Both the position numbers and the translations under genes were made by a program. Below are positions 18,300 through 26,283 of a stretch of DNA of 64,000 bases, piece by piece (position 1 is the first letter of the stretch; each line of letters begins with the position of its first letter). The notes below the pieces were generated by a model that was not told the origin of the DNA, did no database searches, and was given only the letters and a program-made list of their open reading frames with translations. The stretch comes from Aliikangiella sp965214955 (lineage in GTDB: Bacteria > Pseudomonadota > Gammaproteobacteria > Enterobacterales > Kangiellaceae): NCBI GenBank assembly GCA_965214955.1, contig CBDCCU010000001.1, forward strand, positions 62,001-126,000, written 5' to 3'.

Positions 18300-18994
18300 T
18301 GAGTCAGCCCGAAAAACAAAATATCGCTAACCCATTAACAAGCCAGTTATTAGTAAAGCAACTTGGTCGGCAAAGCTATGTGCCTGTATGGCATGCCATG
18401 CAAAACTTTACTGATCAGCGAAACGAAAATACTCAAGATGAAATTTGGCTAGTAGAGCATGATGCGGTTTTTACCCAAGGACAAGCAGGCAAAGCCGAGC
18501 ATATTTTAATGGCAGGAGATATTCCCGTTGTGCAAGTTGATCGCGGCGGACAAGTAACCTACCACGGCCCTGGTCAACAAGTGGTTTATTTTTTAATAGA
18601 TTTACGCCGTAAAAAAATGGGTGTGCGCCAATTGGTCAGCGCGATTGAAAATGCGGTGGTTAAATTTTTACAAGAATACGATATTCAAAGTGCGCCAAGA
18701 GCTGATGCGCCGGGTGTTTATGTGGGAGATAAAAAAATCTGCTCACTTGGCTTAAGAATTAGGCGAGGCAGTTCTTTTCATGGGTTAGCGCTTAATGTTG
18801 CTATGGATTTACAGCCTTTTTCACGCATAAATCCTTGCGGTTATGCGGGAATGCAAGTGACTCAAATAAAAGACTATAAGCCAACAGTTAGTTTAAATGA
18901 AATCACCGAAAAATTAGTTGAGTCGATAAAAAACCAACTAAATTATCAAAGCGTAGAATGGTGTGAAAACTTACCAAATCTCGCTGTAAGTTAA
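18299..18994 (+). CDS. lipB: Octanoyltransferase LipB
   Basis: LipB moves octanoate from acyl carrier protein to lipoyl domains, the first step of lipoate synthesis. The 231 residues include the RGGQVTYHGPGQQVVYFL motif, the lysine of KKICSLGLRIRRG, and the catalytic cysteine in INPCGYAGMQVTQ. The ATG at 18299 overlaps the ybeD stop. LipA follows 39 bases downstream and completes the pathway. Confidence 0.97.
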   Translation: MSQPEKQNIANPLTSQLLVKQLGRQSYVPVWHAMQNFTDQRNENTQDEIWLVEHDAVFTQGQAGKAEHILMAGDIPVVQVDRGGQVTYHGPGQQVVYFLIDLRRKKMGVRQLVSAIENAVVKFLQEYDIQSAPRADAPGVYVGDKKICSLGLRIRRGSSFHGLALNVAMDLQPFSRINPCGYAGMQVTQIKDYKPTVSLNEITEKLVESIKNQLNYQSVEWCENLPNLAVS

Positions 18995-19033
18995 CTTAAA
19001 TCTCACAACAAATGTTGTAAGTAGAGAAATACT

Positions 19034-20032
19034 GTGGACAAAAATCAAAGAATTCCGATTGTGGTTAAATCGGGTACTAAGTTTGAAACCAAGCAAGGTT
19101 TTAATGCGATCAAAAATGGTGTTAAACAAGGCAAAAATTCTCACCACCCGTTAGGTAAAAAGCCAAGTTGGCTAAAGGTTCAATTGCCAACGGGCGGTAA
19201 ATATCAAACCATGAAAGACAATGTTCGTGGCAATAAACTAGCAACGGTTTGTGAAGAATCAATGTGCCCTAATATTGGTGAATGCTGGAGTGCAGGAACC
19301 GCAACCATTATGTTAATGGGCTCGGTTTGTACCAGAGCTTGCAAGTTTTGCGCGGTAGATACGGGAAACCCCAATGGTTGGCTCGATAAAAACGAACCAC
19401 AAAATGCGGCAGAATCGGTAACCGCTGCGGGCTTAAAATATATTGTATTAACTTCGGTTGATAGAGATGATTTAGAAGATGGCGGCGCGCAGCATTATGC
19501 CGATTGCGTTAAAGCCATTATTAAAGCTTCGCCAAGTATTAATGTTGAAACCCTAACCCCTGATTTTAAGGGTAATGTAAAAGATTTAGAAAAAGTTTTA
19601 GATTCGGGCATTAAAGTTTTTGCGCAAAATTTAGAAACGGTAAAAAGGTTAACCCACCCTGTGCGCGATCCAAGAGCCAGCTACGAAACCACAATGATGC
19701 TGCTAGAGTATTCTAAAAAATACCGTCCAGACATACTCACTAAAACCAGCTTAATGCTAGGGCTTGGTGAAACCGACGAAGAAATTATGCAAACCATGCA
19801 AGATCTAAGAGCAATTAATTTAGACATTGTAACTTTTGGACAATATCTGCGTCCTACCCCTAATCACTTACCTGTTGAGCGCTTCGTTTCGCCTAAAGAA
19901 TTTGAGCAATATCGACAATGGGGGCTAGAATTAGGATTCAAAGAAGTTGTTTCTGGTCCATTTGTTCGTTCAAGTTATCGTGCCGAGCGAGCTTTAGAAG
20001 GCAACAATGCAGGAATAGTCAATAGCGAATAA
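19034..20032 (+). CDS. lipA: Lipoyl synthase LipA
   Basis: A radical SAM enzyme that inserts two sulfurs into protein-bound octanoyl groups. The 332-residue protein has the auxiliary cluster cysteines 73, 78 and 84 (CEESMCPNIGEC), the radical SAM cysteines 99, 103 and 106 (CTRACKFC), and the closing RSSYRAE motif whose serine ligates the auxiliary cluster. The start is GTG. It ends the lipoate pair with lipB. Confidence 0.98.
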   Translation: MDKNQRIPIVVKSGTKFETKQGFNAIKNGVKQGKNSHHPLGKKPSWLKVQLPTGGKYQTMKDNVRGNKLATVCEESMCPNIGECWSAGTATIMLMGSVCTRACKFCAVDTGNPNGWLDKNEPQNAAESVTAAGLKYIVLTSVDRDDLEDGGAQHYADCVKAIIKASPSINVETLTPDFKGNVKDLEKVLDSGIKVFAQNLETVKRLTHPVRDPRASYETTMMLLEYSKKYRPDILTKTSLMLGLGETDEEIMQTMQDLRAINLDIVTFGQYLRPTPNHLPVERFVSPKEFEQYRQWGLELGFKEVVSGPFVRSSYRAERALEGNNAGIVNSE

Positions 20033-20052
20033 AATATTATAGGAGTCAGAAT

Positions 20053-21177
20053 ATGCCACTTAACCCAAAGGCTCATAAACAATCATGGTTAAGCATTGCA
20101 TTAAGCTCTCCTATGCTAAAGCGCTCATTAAGCACATCGGTTATTGTTGGCACCTTATTAAATTTGATTAATCAAAACGAAGCAATTTTAGGTGAAGGAA
20201 CAATTGTTTGGTTGCAAGTGATACTGACTTACCTAGTTCCTTTTTGCGTATCTACTTTTGCGGGAACTCTTTCAACATTACACGCCTCTATAGAGGTAGA
20301 AGATTGCGAGCAAGAATTAAAAGCTCAGCAAAACCAGCAGCAGCTTGTTAGTGAGTGCTTAATAACGCTAACCGCCTTAACTGAAAATATTACCCAAAAC
20401 GCCAAAAATGTTAATCAAGCATCTTCTCAAAGGATCAGTTTTGTAGAGCAAGTTGCCGAAACAGCAAGACACGCAGAATCAACCAGTGAGCAATTGGTTG
20501 CTGAAACATCAAAAAGCCATTTGGCTTTAGAGAAAGTAGAAAATGCATTTAACCAAGTTTGCTTGCATATTACTGATCTCGGCAATGAGGTAAACAGTGC
20601 TGCTGAAGCCTCTAATGAGCTAAGTGGAGAGATCAGCCAGTTTCTTTCTGAGTTTGAAAGCATCGCAGCGTTAGCCACAGTAATTACATCTATCTCGGAG
20701 CAAACTAATTTACTAGCCTTAAACGCAGCCGTTGAGGCAGCTCGCGCTGGAGACTCGGGTAGAGGCTTTGCCGTTGTTGCCGATGAAGTTAAAAACTTAG
20801 CTACCCAAACTAAAGATAATGCCAGCCAAATTAACATACATTTACAGGCATTAAAAAAACACCAGCAAAGCTTAGACACGGCATTAAAGTCACTTAATAG
20901 CTCAATGCAAAAAACTCAAACTGCAACCAACAGTGGCGAAAGTTCGATGAAAAACTCCACATTAGAAACCCGCCAGTCAATGTCCGAAGTTAAAGAGAGT
21001 TTGCAGCAAGTTAATCAAAGCTTAAATAGCGAAAATAAACGTCTTAATGAGCTAGCTAACCACGTTGATGAACTAGCAGAAGATACTCGCAAAGCGATTA
21101 AAGGCTCGGCTACCAATATTGGTTTAGGTAATGAGGTTCTTGAGCATTTAAATAAATTGAAACAAATTTTAGCCTAG
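20053..21177 (+). CDS. Methyl-accepting chemotaxis protein with NrtS-like membrane domain
   Basis: The C-terminal half is an MCP signalling domain. The highly conserved hairpin tip is at 213-250 (SISEQTNLLALNAAVEAAR, then GRGFAVVADEV), flanked by long coiled-coil heptads. The N-terminal 80 residues hold two membrane segments (about 26-42 and 53-75) joined by a very short loop, with no periplasmic sensor domain and no HAMP. This region (VGTLLNLINQNEAIL, then WLQVILTYLVPFCVSTFAG) resembles the small NrtS nitrate/nitrite membrane family as I recall it. A role in sensing nitrate, membrane state or a transported ligand is inference. It begins 20 bases after lipA, with AGGAG upstream, so it may be co-transcribed with the lip genes. 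Confidence 0.85.
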   Translation: MPLNPKAHKQSWLSIALSSPMLKRSLSTSVIVGTLLNLINQNEAILGEGTIVWLQVILTYLVPFCVSTFAGTLSTLHASIEVEDCEQELKAQQNQQQLVSECLITLTALTENITQNAKNVNQASSQRISFVEQVAETARHAESTSEQLVAETSKSHLALEKVENAFNQVCLHITDLGNEVNSAAEASNELSGEISQFLSEFESIAALATVITSISEQTNLLALNAAVEAARAGDSGRGFAVVADEVKNLATQTKDNASQINIHLQALKKHQQSLDTALKSLNSSMQKTQTATNSGESSMKNSTLETRQSMSEVKESLQQVNQSLNSENKRLNELANHVDELAEDTRKAIKGSATNIGLGNEVLEHLNKLKQILA

Positions 21178-21263
21178 TTGCACCTTTCTTATAAGCTTTA
21201 ATTGCTTGTATCAACTAGATAATTTTGTTGAAATAAACATTATTTATACTAGAGAAAATTATA

Positions 21264-21560
21264 ATGGACAGTCTATTATTTGTTATAGGATTAACAGTTG
21301 CGATATTTAGTTTACCTGCTTACATTTTTTACTCTTCGCAAAAATCAGAAAGCAATTCACTTTTTTGGCAACTTTATTTTTCTGACACTCAGCCAAGATT
21401 GTTATTAACCATAATTACTTTTCCAGTGATTGCACTGTTAAGTATTTATGAGCTTGTTTTGAGTTTTCTTGATAAGTCCAAATTTAATTTATCAGTATTA
21501 GTTTCGGCATTATTATCTATTACCTGGGTTACATTACTAGTACTTGCATTAATTAGTTAG
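21264..21560 (+). CDS. Small hypothetical membrane protein
   Basis: Not recognised. The 98-residue protein is very hydrophobic, with three likely membrane segments (about 4-23, 47-67 and 77-97) and a short polar loop around KSESNSLFWQLYFSDTQPR. The start is an ATG following an AT-rich leader with GAGAAAA upstream. It is convergent with, and only 12 bases from, the XRE regulator on the other strand. Confidence 0.55.
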   Translation: MDSLLFVIGLTVAIFSLPAYIFYSSQKSESNSLFWQLYFSDTQPRLLLTIITFPVIALLSIYELVLSFLDKSKFNLSVLVSALLSITWVTLLVLALIS

Positions 21561-21572
21561 CAACGATTTAGT

Positions 21573-21794
21573 TCAATCAACTTGAATAGGCTCAACTAAA
21601 ATAAACAAGTTTTCTACCGATGTATCAAAATACTTTGCTAGCTTTAAAGCGATAGTAATTGACGGGGTAAAACGGCAGGTTTCTACGGTGCTAATGGTTT
21701 TTCGCGAAACACTGATAGCATCTGCAAGCTCTTGTTGAGAAATCTTTCGTGCTGCCCTAAATTGAGCAATGGTATTTAAAACCTCACTATTCAT
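21573..21794 (-). CDS. XRE-family transcriptional regulator (compact helix-turn-helix protein)
   Basis: A 73-residue Cro/C1-type DNA-binding protein. The helix-turn-helix is clear: ARKISQQELADAISVSRKTISTVETCRFTPSI, followed by ALKLAKYFDTSVENLFIL. It is nearly all DNA-binding domain, like the small regulators paired with membrane proteins in many bacteria. It overlaps by eight bases the end of the upstream membrane-protein gene (21787-22239), so the two form an operon. Three palindromes upstream of that operon are its probable operator sites. Confidence 0.88.
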   Translation of the reverse strand: MNSEVLNTIAQFRAARKISQQELADAISVSRKTISTVETCRFTPSITIALKLAKYFDTSVENLFILVEPIQVD

Positions 21795-22239
21795 ATTGTT
21801 CTTCTTGATTATCTTTATAGAGTAGCCAAGTTATTCTTGCTGCATAAAGCAATAAACAAACCCAAAGATTAAAAAACAATAAATCTTTTTGGGGAATTTC
21901 AAAAAATATAAATGGTGTAATAATTATTTGAGTAACTAATACAAAAATTAATGCTAAGAATGCCCATGCTTTTGATTGGCGATCAATACTCATTAAATAT
22001 TCATCAGTATAGCCAGATACCTGAGAGTGTTTATTGCCTTTTTTAAAGAAAATAAACAGTAAAGCAAATAGGCAAATCATGTAAAAATAATCCCATGCTC
22101 TTTCAAAACTAAAGCCAAATAATTGAAATTCAACTTTTGAAAGAAAAATATTGAGAATGGAGATGGTTGCTATTGTTAGTGTAAATCTTGATTGGACAAC
22201 CATAAACCTTGATTGCGCTTCGGCATTAGATAACTTCAA
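21787..22239 (-). CDS. Hypothetical four-helix membrane protein paired with XRE regulator
   Basis: No named family is recognised. The 150-residue protein has four likely membrane segments (about 19-38, 49-65, 92-113 and 122-143), with a polar stretch KGNKHSQVSGYTDEYLMSIDRQSKAW between the second and third. The first gene of a two-gene operon, it overlaps the XRE regulator gene by eight bases. Such membrane-protein and compact-regulator pairs often sense membrane or stress signals, but the function here is unknown. Confidence 0.6.
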   Translation of the reverse strand: MKLSNAEAQSRFMVVQSRFTLTIATISILNIFLSKVEFQLFGFSFERAWDYFYMICLFALLFIFFKKGNKHSQVSGYTDEYLMSIDRQSKAWAFLALIFVLVTQIIITPFIFFEIPQKDLLFFNLWVCLLLYAARITWLLYKDNQEEQYE

Positions 22240-22261
22240 CTTTATACCTTTACTTAAGTGT

Positions 22262-22325
22262 AACCTTTAGGTTTCAAATGATACCTCAGGGTATCATTAT
22301 GTCAAGGTAATGTTACCTTAAGGTA
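22262..22325. promoter_or_regulatory. Array of three phased palindromic operator sites
   Basis: Three sites share the pattern (A/T)ACC-N4-GGT(A/T): AACC-TTTA-GGTT at 22262-22273, TACC-TCAG-GGTA at 22282-22293 (extended to an 8-bp perfect arm, ATGATACC, at 22278-22297), and TACC-TTAA-GGTA at 22314-22325. Centres are 20 and 32 bases apart, close to two and three helical turns. They lie between the minus-strand membrane-protein/XRE operon and the plus-strand peptide/brnT genes, so binding could control both. Confidence 0.6.
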
Positions 22326-22353
22326 TCAATTGTTTTAAATTGAGGATTAAACA

Positions 22354-22443
22354 GTGCATAAATTTAAACCTATGGGTTTTTCATATAGAGCACTAATTAC
22401 TTTTCTGCTATCTTTATTATTAGTTGGAGAGTTTTGTGTCTGA
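22354..22443 (+). CDS. Possible 29-residue hydrophobic peptide upstream of brnT
   Basis: A short frame starting at GTG, with GAGGA at 22342-22346 seven bases upstream, encodes a basic N-terminus and one membrane-spanning stretch (ALITFLLSLLLVGEF). It ends three bases before the brnT ATG, so translation could be coupled. No homologue is recognised. It could be a leader peptide, a small membrane protein or chance. Confidence 0.3.
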   Translation: MHKFKPMGFSYRALITFLLSLLLVGEFCV

Positions 22444-22446
22444 GAA

Positions 22447-22758
22447 ATGCTATATAACTTTGAATGGGATCCTAATAAAGCACTAAGTAATAAGCGAAAA
22501 CATGGAGTGACTTTTGAAGAAGCATGTAATGTTTTTGATGATCCTGCTGCTTTAACCATTTTTGATCATGAAAATTCCAATGATGAAGATCGCTGGATAA
22601 CACTGGGAAAATGTAAAAAGTTAAAAACTTTAGTTGTAGTTCATACTTTTCATGAAGTGACAAATAACGTCATTAATATTCGAGTTATTTCAGCCAGAAA
22701 GGCAACTAAGTATGAAACTAAACAGTATGAAGGTGGCGAACATGAAAAAAGAATATGA
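22447..22758 (+). CDS. brnT: BrnT family toxin
   Basis: BrnT is a type II toxin of the RelE-like ribonuclease fold (DUF497) that cleaves RNA and halts translation until bound by BrnA. The 103-residue sequence shows the family signatures FEWDPNKALSNKRKHGVTFEEA, VFDDP, the central RWITLG, and IRVISARKATKYETKQYE with the catalytic-region arginine. The 3' end overlaps the antitoxin gene, the usual toxin-first order of this family. Confidence 0.9.
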   Translation: MLYNFEWDPNKALSNKRKHGVTFEEACNVFDDPAALTIFDHENSNDEDRWITLGKCKKLKTLVVVHTFHEVTNNVINIRVISARKATKYETKQYEGGEHEKRI

Positions 22759-22948
22759 CTTTTCAAAAGGTGAGCGAGGTAAATTTTTTAATACTTATGC
22801 GAGTAAAAATATTCCCGTTTATTTAGATTCTGAAGTGCATCGCTATTTTTCTCAAAAAGCACAAGATAAAAATATTGAGCTTAGCACCTTAATTAACCGT
22901 TTATTAAAAAAAGATATTGATATTATCGAAGAAGCCAATACGCTTTAA
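22742..22948 (+). CDS. brnA: BrnA family antitoxin
   Basis: The 68-residue antitoxin partner of BrnT. It starts MKKEYDFSKGERGKF and contains a ribbon-helix-helix-like segment (IPVYLDSEVHRYFSQKAQDKNIELSTLINRLLKKDI) that would bind the operon promoter as a dimer. The frame opens at 22712, but ATG 22742 has AGGTGG just upstream and gives the usual N-terminus. It overlaps brnT by 17 bases. Identification comes from position and motif rather than strong sequence memory. Confidence 0.82.
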   Translation: MKKEYDFSKGERGKFFNTYASKNIPVYLDSEVHRYFSQKAQDKNIELSTLINRLLKKDIDIIEEANTL

Positions 22949-22960
22949 ATTAAGCGATCA

Positions 22961-23001
22961 AAAAAGCCAAAATCAATTACTCGATTTTGGCTTTCTTTTT
23001 T
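22961..23001. terminator. Bidirectional terminator between brnA and nqrF
   Basis: A 12-bp perfect inverted repeat (AAAGCCAAAATC and its complement, loop of eight) is flanked by A and T runs on both sides, between two convergent genes. Confidence 0.85.
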
Positions 23002-23024
23002 ATCTTACTTAATGGTTTGGTCTA

Positions 23025-24251
23025 CTAGCCACCAAAATCATCAAGGAAGATATTGTCTCTTTCTACACCAAGATCTTCTAACATTTTAATCACGGCTGAG
23101 TTCATCATGGGTGGTCCACACATATAGTATTCACAGTCTTCGGGTGCTTCATGATTTTTAAGGTATTCTTCAAATAGCACATTGTGAATAAAGCCTGTTA
23201 AACCATCCCAGTTGTCTTCGGGTTGTGGATCGGATAAAGCAACATGCCATTCAAAGTTTTCGTTTTCAGCGGCAATGCTGTCGAAATCTTCTACATAGAA
23301 CATTTCGCGCTTACTACGTGCGCCATACCAGAATGATACTTTGCGGTCGGTATTTAAACGTCTGAATTGGTCGAAAATATGTGAACGCATTGGCGCCATA
23401 CCTGCACCACCACCAACAAATACCATTTCGTTTTTGGTTTCTTTAGCAAAAAACTCACCGTAAGGCCCCGAAATAGTGACTTTATCGCCTGGTTTAAGGT
23501 TAAATATGTATGATGACATTTTACCCGCTGGTAAGCTCATATCACGCGGTGGCGGCGAAGCAATTCGCACATTTAGCATAATAATGCCTTTCTCTTCTGG
23601 GTAGTTAGCCATTGAGTAGGCACGAGTAACTGGTTCTTTAACTTCTGAAACAACGTCCCAAATTTTAAAGTGATCCCAGTCTGGGTGATACTCTTTATCA
23701 ATATCAAACTCTTTGTAGCTTAACTTGTAAGGAGGGCATTCAATTTGAATGTATCCACCCGCACGGAAAGGAACGCTTTCGCCTTCGGGAAGCTTTAATT
23801 TAAGCTCTTTAATGAAAGTGGCTTTGTTATCGTTAGAGATAACTTCACATTCCCATTTTTGCACCCCAAAAACTTCTTCGGGCAACTCGATTTCCATGTC
23901 TTGTTTAACATTAACCTGACACGATAAACGATAACCTTCGCGGGCTTCACGTTTGTTAATATGGCTTTCTTCGGTTGGTAATAAAGAACCGCCGCCAGAG
24001 CTCACTTTACACAAACATTGACCACAAGTACCGCCGCCGCCGCAAGCCGAAGGAACAAAAATTCCTTTATCGGCCAGTGCGCCTAAAAGCTTGCCACCAG
24101 CGCTAGTAACCATTGATTTATCTTCGTCGCCATTAATGCTAATTTTTACATCACCACTACTAACGAGGCTCTTTTTGGCAGCCAAAATGATTAACACTAG
24201 TGCTAAAATCACTAGGGTAAACATGGAAACGCCAACAATTATTTCTTGCAT
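23025..24251 (-). CDS. nqrF: Na+-translocating NADH:quinone reductase subunit F
   Basis: NqrF oxidises NADH and feeds electrons into the Na+-NQR complex. The 408-residue protein has one N-terminal membrane helix (about 5-25), a plant-type [2Fe-2S] domain with Cys70, Cys76, Cys79 and Cys111, an FAD domain with RAYSMANYP, and an NADH domain with FVGGGAGMAPMRSH and the ending YYMCGPPMMNSAV...DDFGG. It is the last gene of nqrABCDEF, read on the minus strand. Confidence 0.98.
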   Translation of the reverse strand: MQEIIVGVSMFTLVILALVLIILAAKKSLVSSGDVKISINGDEDKSMVTSAGGKLLGALADKGIFVPSACGGGGTCGQCLCKVSSGGGSLLPTEESHINKREAREGYRLSCQVNVKQDMEIELPEEVFGVQKWECEVISNDNKATFIKELKLKLPEGESVPFRAGGYIQIECPPYKLSYKEFDIDKEYHPDWDHFKIWDVVSEVKEPVTRAYSMANYPEEKGIIMLNVRIASPPPRDMSLPAGKMSSYIFNLKPGDKVTISGPYGEFFAKETKNEMVFVGGGAGMAPMRSHIFDQFRRLNTDRKVSFWYGARSKREMFYVEDFDSIAAENENFEWHVALSDPQPEDNWDGLTGFIHNVLFEEYLKNHEAPEDCEYYMCGPPMMNSAVIKMLEDLGVERDNIFLDDFGG

Positions 24252-24269
24252 AGTTTTAATTTCCTTTGA

Positions 24270-24878
24270 TTAAAGTTGGACACCAGAAAAAGACATAAAT
24301 GCCAAGGCCATTAAGCCTACAGTGATAAAGGTAATACCTAAACCGCGTAAGCCATGTGGAACGTCACTGTATTTCATTTTTTCACGAATACCAGCAAGCG
24401 CAACAATAGCTAACGCCCAGCCAAATCCGCTTCCTAAGCCATAAACAACCGATTCACCAAAATCGTATTCACGTTGGATCATAAACAAGCTACCACCCAA
24501 AATGGCACAGTTTACGGTAATAAGGGGTAAGAAGATCCCTAACGCCTGGTACAAAGCAGGTACAAATTTATCTAAGAACATTTCCAAAATTTGTACAATG
24601 GCTGCAATAACACCAATGTAAACAATTAAACCCAAAAAGGTTAAATCCGTTTCTGACATACCTGCCCAAGTTAACGCGCCTTCTTTTAATAGATAGGTAT
24701 AAAGCAAGTTATTAACAGGAACCGTAATGGTTTGAACAACAACTACGGCAATACCCAAACCAATAGCCGTTTGGATCTTTTTTGATACTGCCAAAAAGGT
24801 ACACATACCCAGAAAGGCAGAGAGTGCAATATTTTCAACAAATACGGCACGTACAAATAAACTAATTAATTCTTCCAT
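24270..24878 (-). CDS. nqrE: Na+-translocating NADH:quinone reductase subunit E
   Basis: An integral membrane subunit of Na+-NQR with six predicted helices. Together with NqrD it holds the intramembrane iron centre and forms part of the sodium path. The 202 residues include the conserved SAFLGMCTFLAVSKK (cysteine ligand) and TVNCAILGG (second cysteine) motifs. It starts one base inside the nqrD stop. Confidence 0.97.
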   Translation of the reverse strand: MEELISLFVRAVFVENIALSAFLGMCTFLAVSKKIQTAIGLGIAVVVVQTITVPVNNLLYTYLLKEGALTWAGMSETDLTFLGLIVYIGVIAAIVQILEMFLDKFVPALYQALGIFLPLITVNCAILGGSLFMIQREYDFGESVVYGLGSGFGWALAIVALAGIREKMKYSDVPHGLRGLGITFITVGLMALAFMSFSGVQL

Positions 24879-25522
24879 TAGTTAGTTTCCTCTACTTGTT
24901 CTGGCTTCCAGGTACGAAGCGCCCAGATAATTAAGCCAATAATAAAAAATGCACTGGGTGGTAATAGCAATAAACCATTGGTTGGATACCAACCGCCATC
25001 GTTAATGGGTGACAAAATAGTAAAGCCTAAAATGCTACCCGAACCAAATAGCTCGCGCACAACAGCAACGGCAATTAAAATGGCAGAATAACCAAGACCA
25101 TTACCAATACCATCAAAAAAGCTCATCACTGGACCATTTTTCATCGCATAGGCTTCAGCGCGCCCCATAACGATACAGTTGGTAATAATAAGCCCAACAT
25201 AAACCGCCATTTGCTTAGCCGTTTCATAAACAAAAGCTTTTAAAATTTGATCCACCATAATAACCAGCGAGGCAATAATGGTCATTTGCACAATAATACG
25301 AATGCTCGATGGAATTTGAGAGCGAATAATACTAATCAGTAGGTTAGAGAACGCACAAACAACGGTTAGTGCAACACTCATTACCAAAGCCGTTTCAACT
25401 TTACCGGTTACCGCTAATGCCGAGCAAACCCCAAGAATTTGCAGTGCAATTGGGTTGTTATCGGCAATCGGTTTAGTGATTACGTTTTTAATTTCTTTCA
25501 TATCAAGAGTAGATGCGGTCAT
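24878..25522 (-). CDS. nqrD: Na+-translocating NADH:quinone reductase subunit D
   Basis: The pseudo-symmetric partner of NqrE in the membrane. The 214 residues show LQILGVCSALAVT and IITNCIVMGRAEA, whose cysteines mirror those of NqrE and bind the shared iron. Both ends overlap neighbouring genes by one base (ATGA-type junctions), typical of a tightly coupled operon. Confidence 0.97.
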   Translation of the reverse strand: MTASTLDMKEIKNVITKPIADNNPIALQILGVCSALAVTGKVETALVMSVALTVVCAFSNLLISIIRSQIPSSIRIIVQMTIIASLVIMVDQILKAFVYETAKQMAVYVGLIITNCIVMGRAEAYAMKNGPVMSFFDGIGNGLGYSAILIAVAVVRELFGSGSILGFTILSPINDGGWYPTNGLLLLPPSAFFIIGLIIWALRTWKPEQVEETN

Positions 25523-26283
25523 TATGCTTCTCCCTTATTAACATCTAAGCGAGATAAAAATGGACCAAAACCATCTTCACCCAACCAGTAAGTCAGCATA
25601 TTGTTTATGCCGTTAGTGGTCATTGTTGCGCCCGAAAGTGCATCAACTTCAGTTTTTTTGCTAGCACCACCTTTTACTAAAGAAAGCGATAACTTGCCAT
25701 TACTATCGAGCAACTGTTTACCTGGCCAGCTTGCTAGCCATTTAACATTATCAACTTCACCGCCTAAGCCTGGGGTTTCACCATGCTCGTAATATTTAAG
25801 TCCAACAACCGTTTGCTTGTCGGCTTCTAAGGCAACAAAACCATATAAAGTTGAAAATAAACCGCTACCATGAATAGGCAGAATAATGGTTTCAACTTTA
25901 CCGCCATTTTTAACTAAATAAATTGAGGCAATTTTGGAGCGACGGTTAATTTTGGCAATATCGTTTTCAACCGCAATGCTACTAGCAGGATCTTTAGCCA
26001 TTTGACGTTGATCAAAAGTTTCTGGTGAGTCTACTTCCACAAACTGACCAGTAGATAAATCAACAAACTTTCTTTCAAAGTTGGCAAAAGCGTCACTAAT
26101 ATTAGTGTCGGCCTTTAATTTGTTGGCCGCTACCAAAATGTTTTTCTTTTTATCTAATGCGGCATTAGCTTTTTGCTTATCTTTTAAAGAAACCGCAGTC
26201 GATGAAACCAAAATGGAGCAAACCAAACAAAGTGCAACCGCAACTATAATGGTTTTAATAAATGAATCGTTATTAGCTGACAT
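25522..26283 (-). CDS. nqrC: Na+-translocating NADH:quinone reductase subunit C
   Basis: NqrC carries a covalently bound FMN and passes electrons to NqrB. From the ATG at 26283 the product is about 253 residues, with one N-terminal membrane helix (about 10-30) and the flavinylation motif SGAT at 217-220, Thr220 being the expected attachment residue. The frame can be read back to 26331, but that would bury the start far inside nqrB. The chosen start overlaps nqrB by 11 bases. Confidence 0.95.
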   Translation of the reverse strand: MSANNDSFIKTIIVAVALCLVCSILVSSTAVSLKDKQKANAALDKKKNILVAANKLKADTNISDAFANFERKFVDLSTGQFVEVDSPETFDQRQMAKDPASSIAVENDIAKINRRSKIASIYLVKNGGKVETIILPIHGSGLFSTLYGFVALEADKQTVVGLKYYEHGETPGLGGEVDNVKWLASWPGKQLLDSNGKLSLSLVKGGASKKTEVDALSGATMTTNGINNMLTYWLGEDGFGPFLSRLDVNKGEA

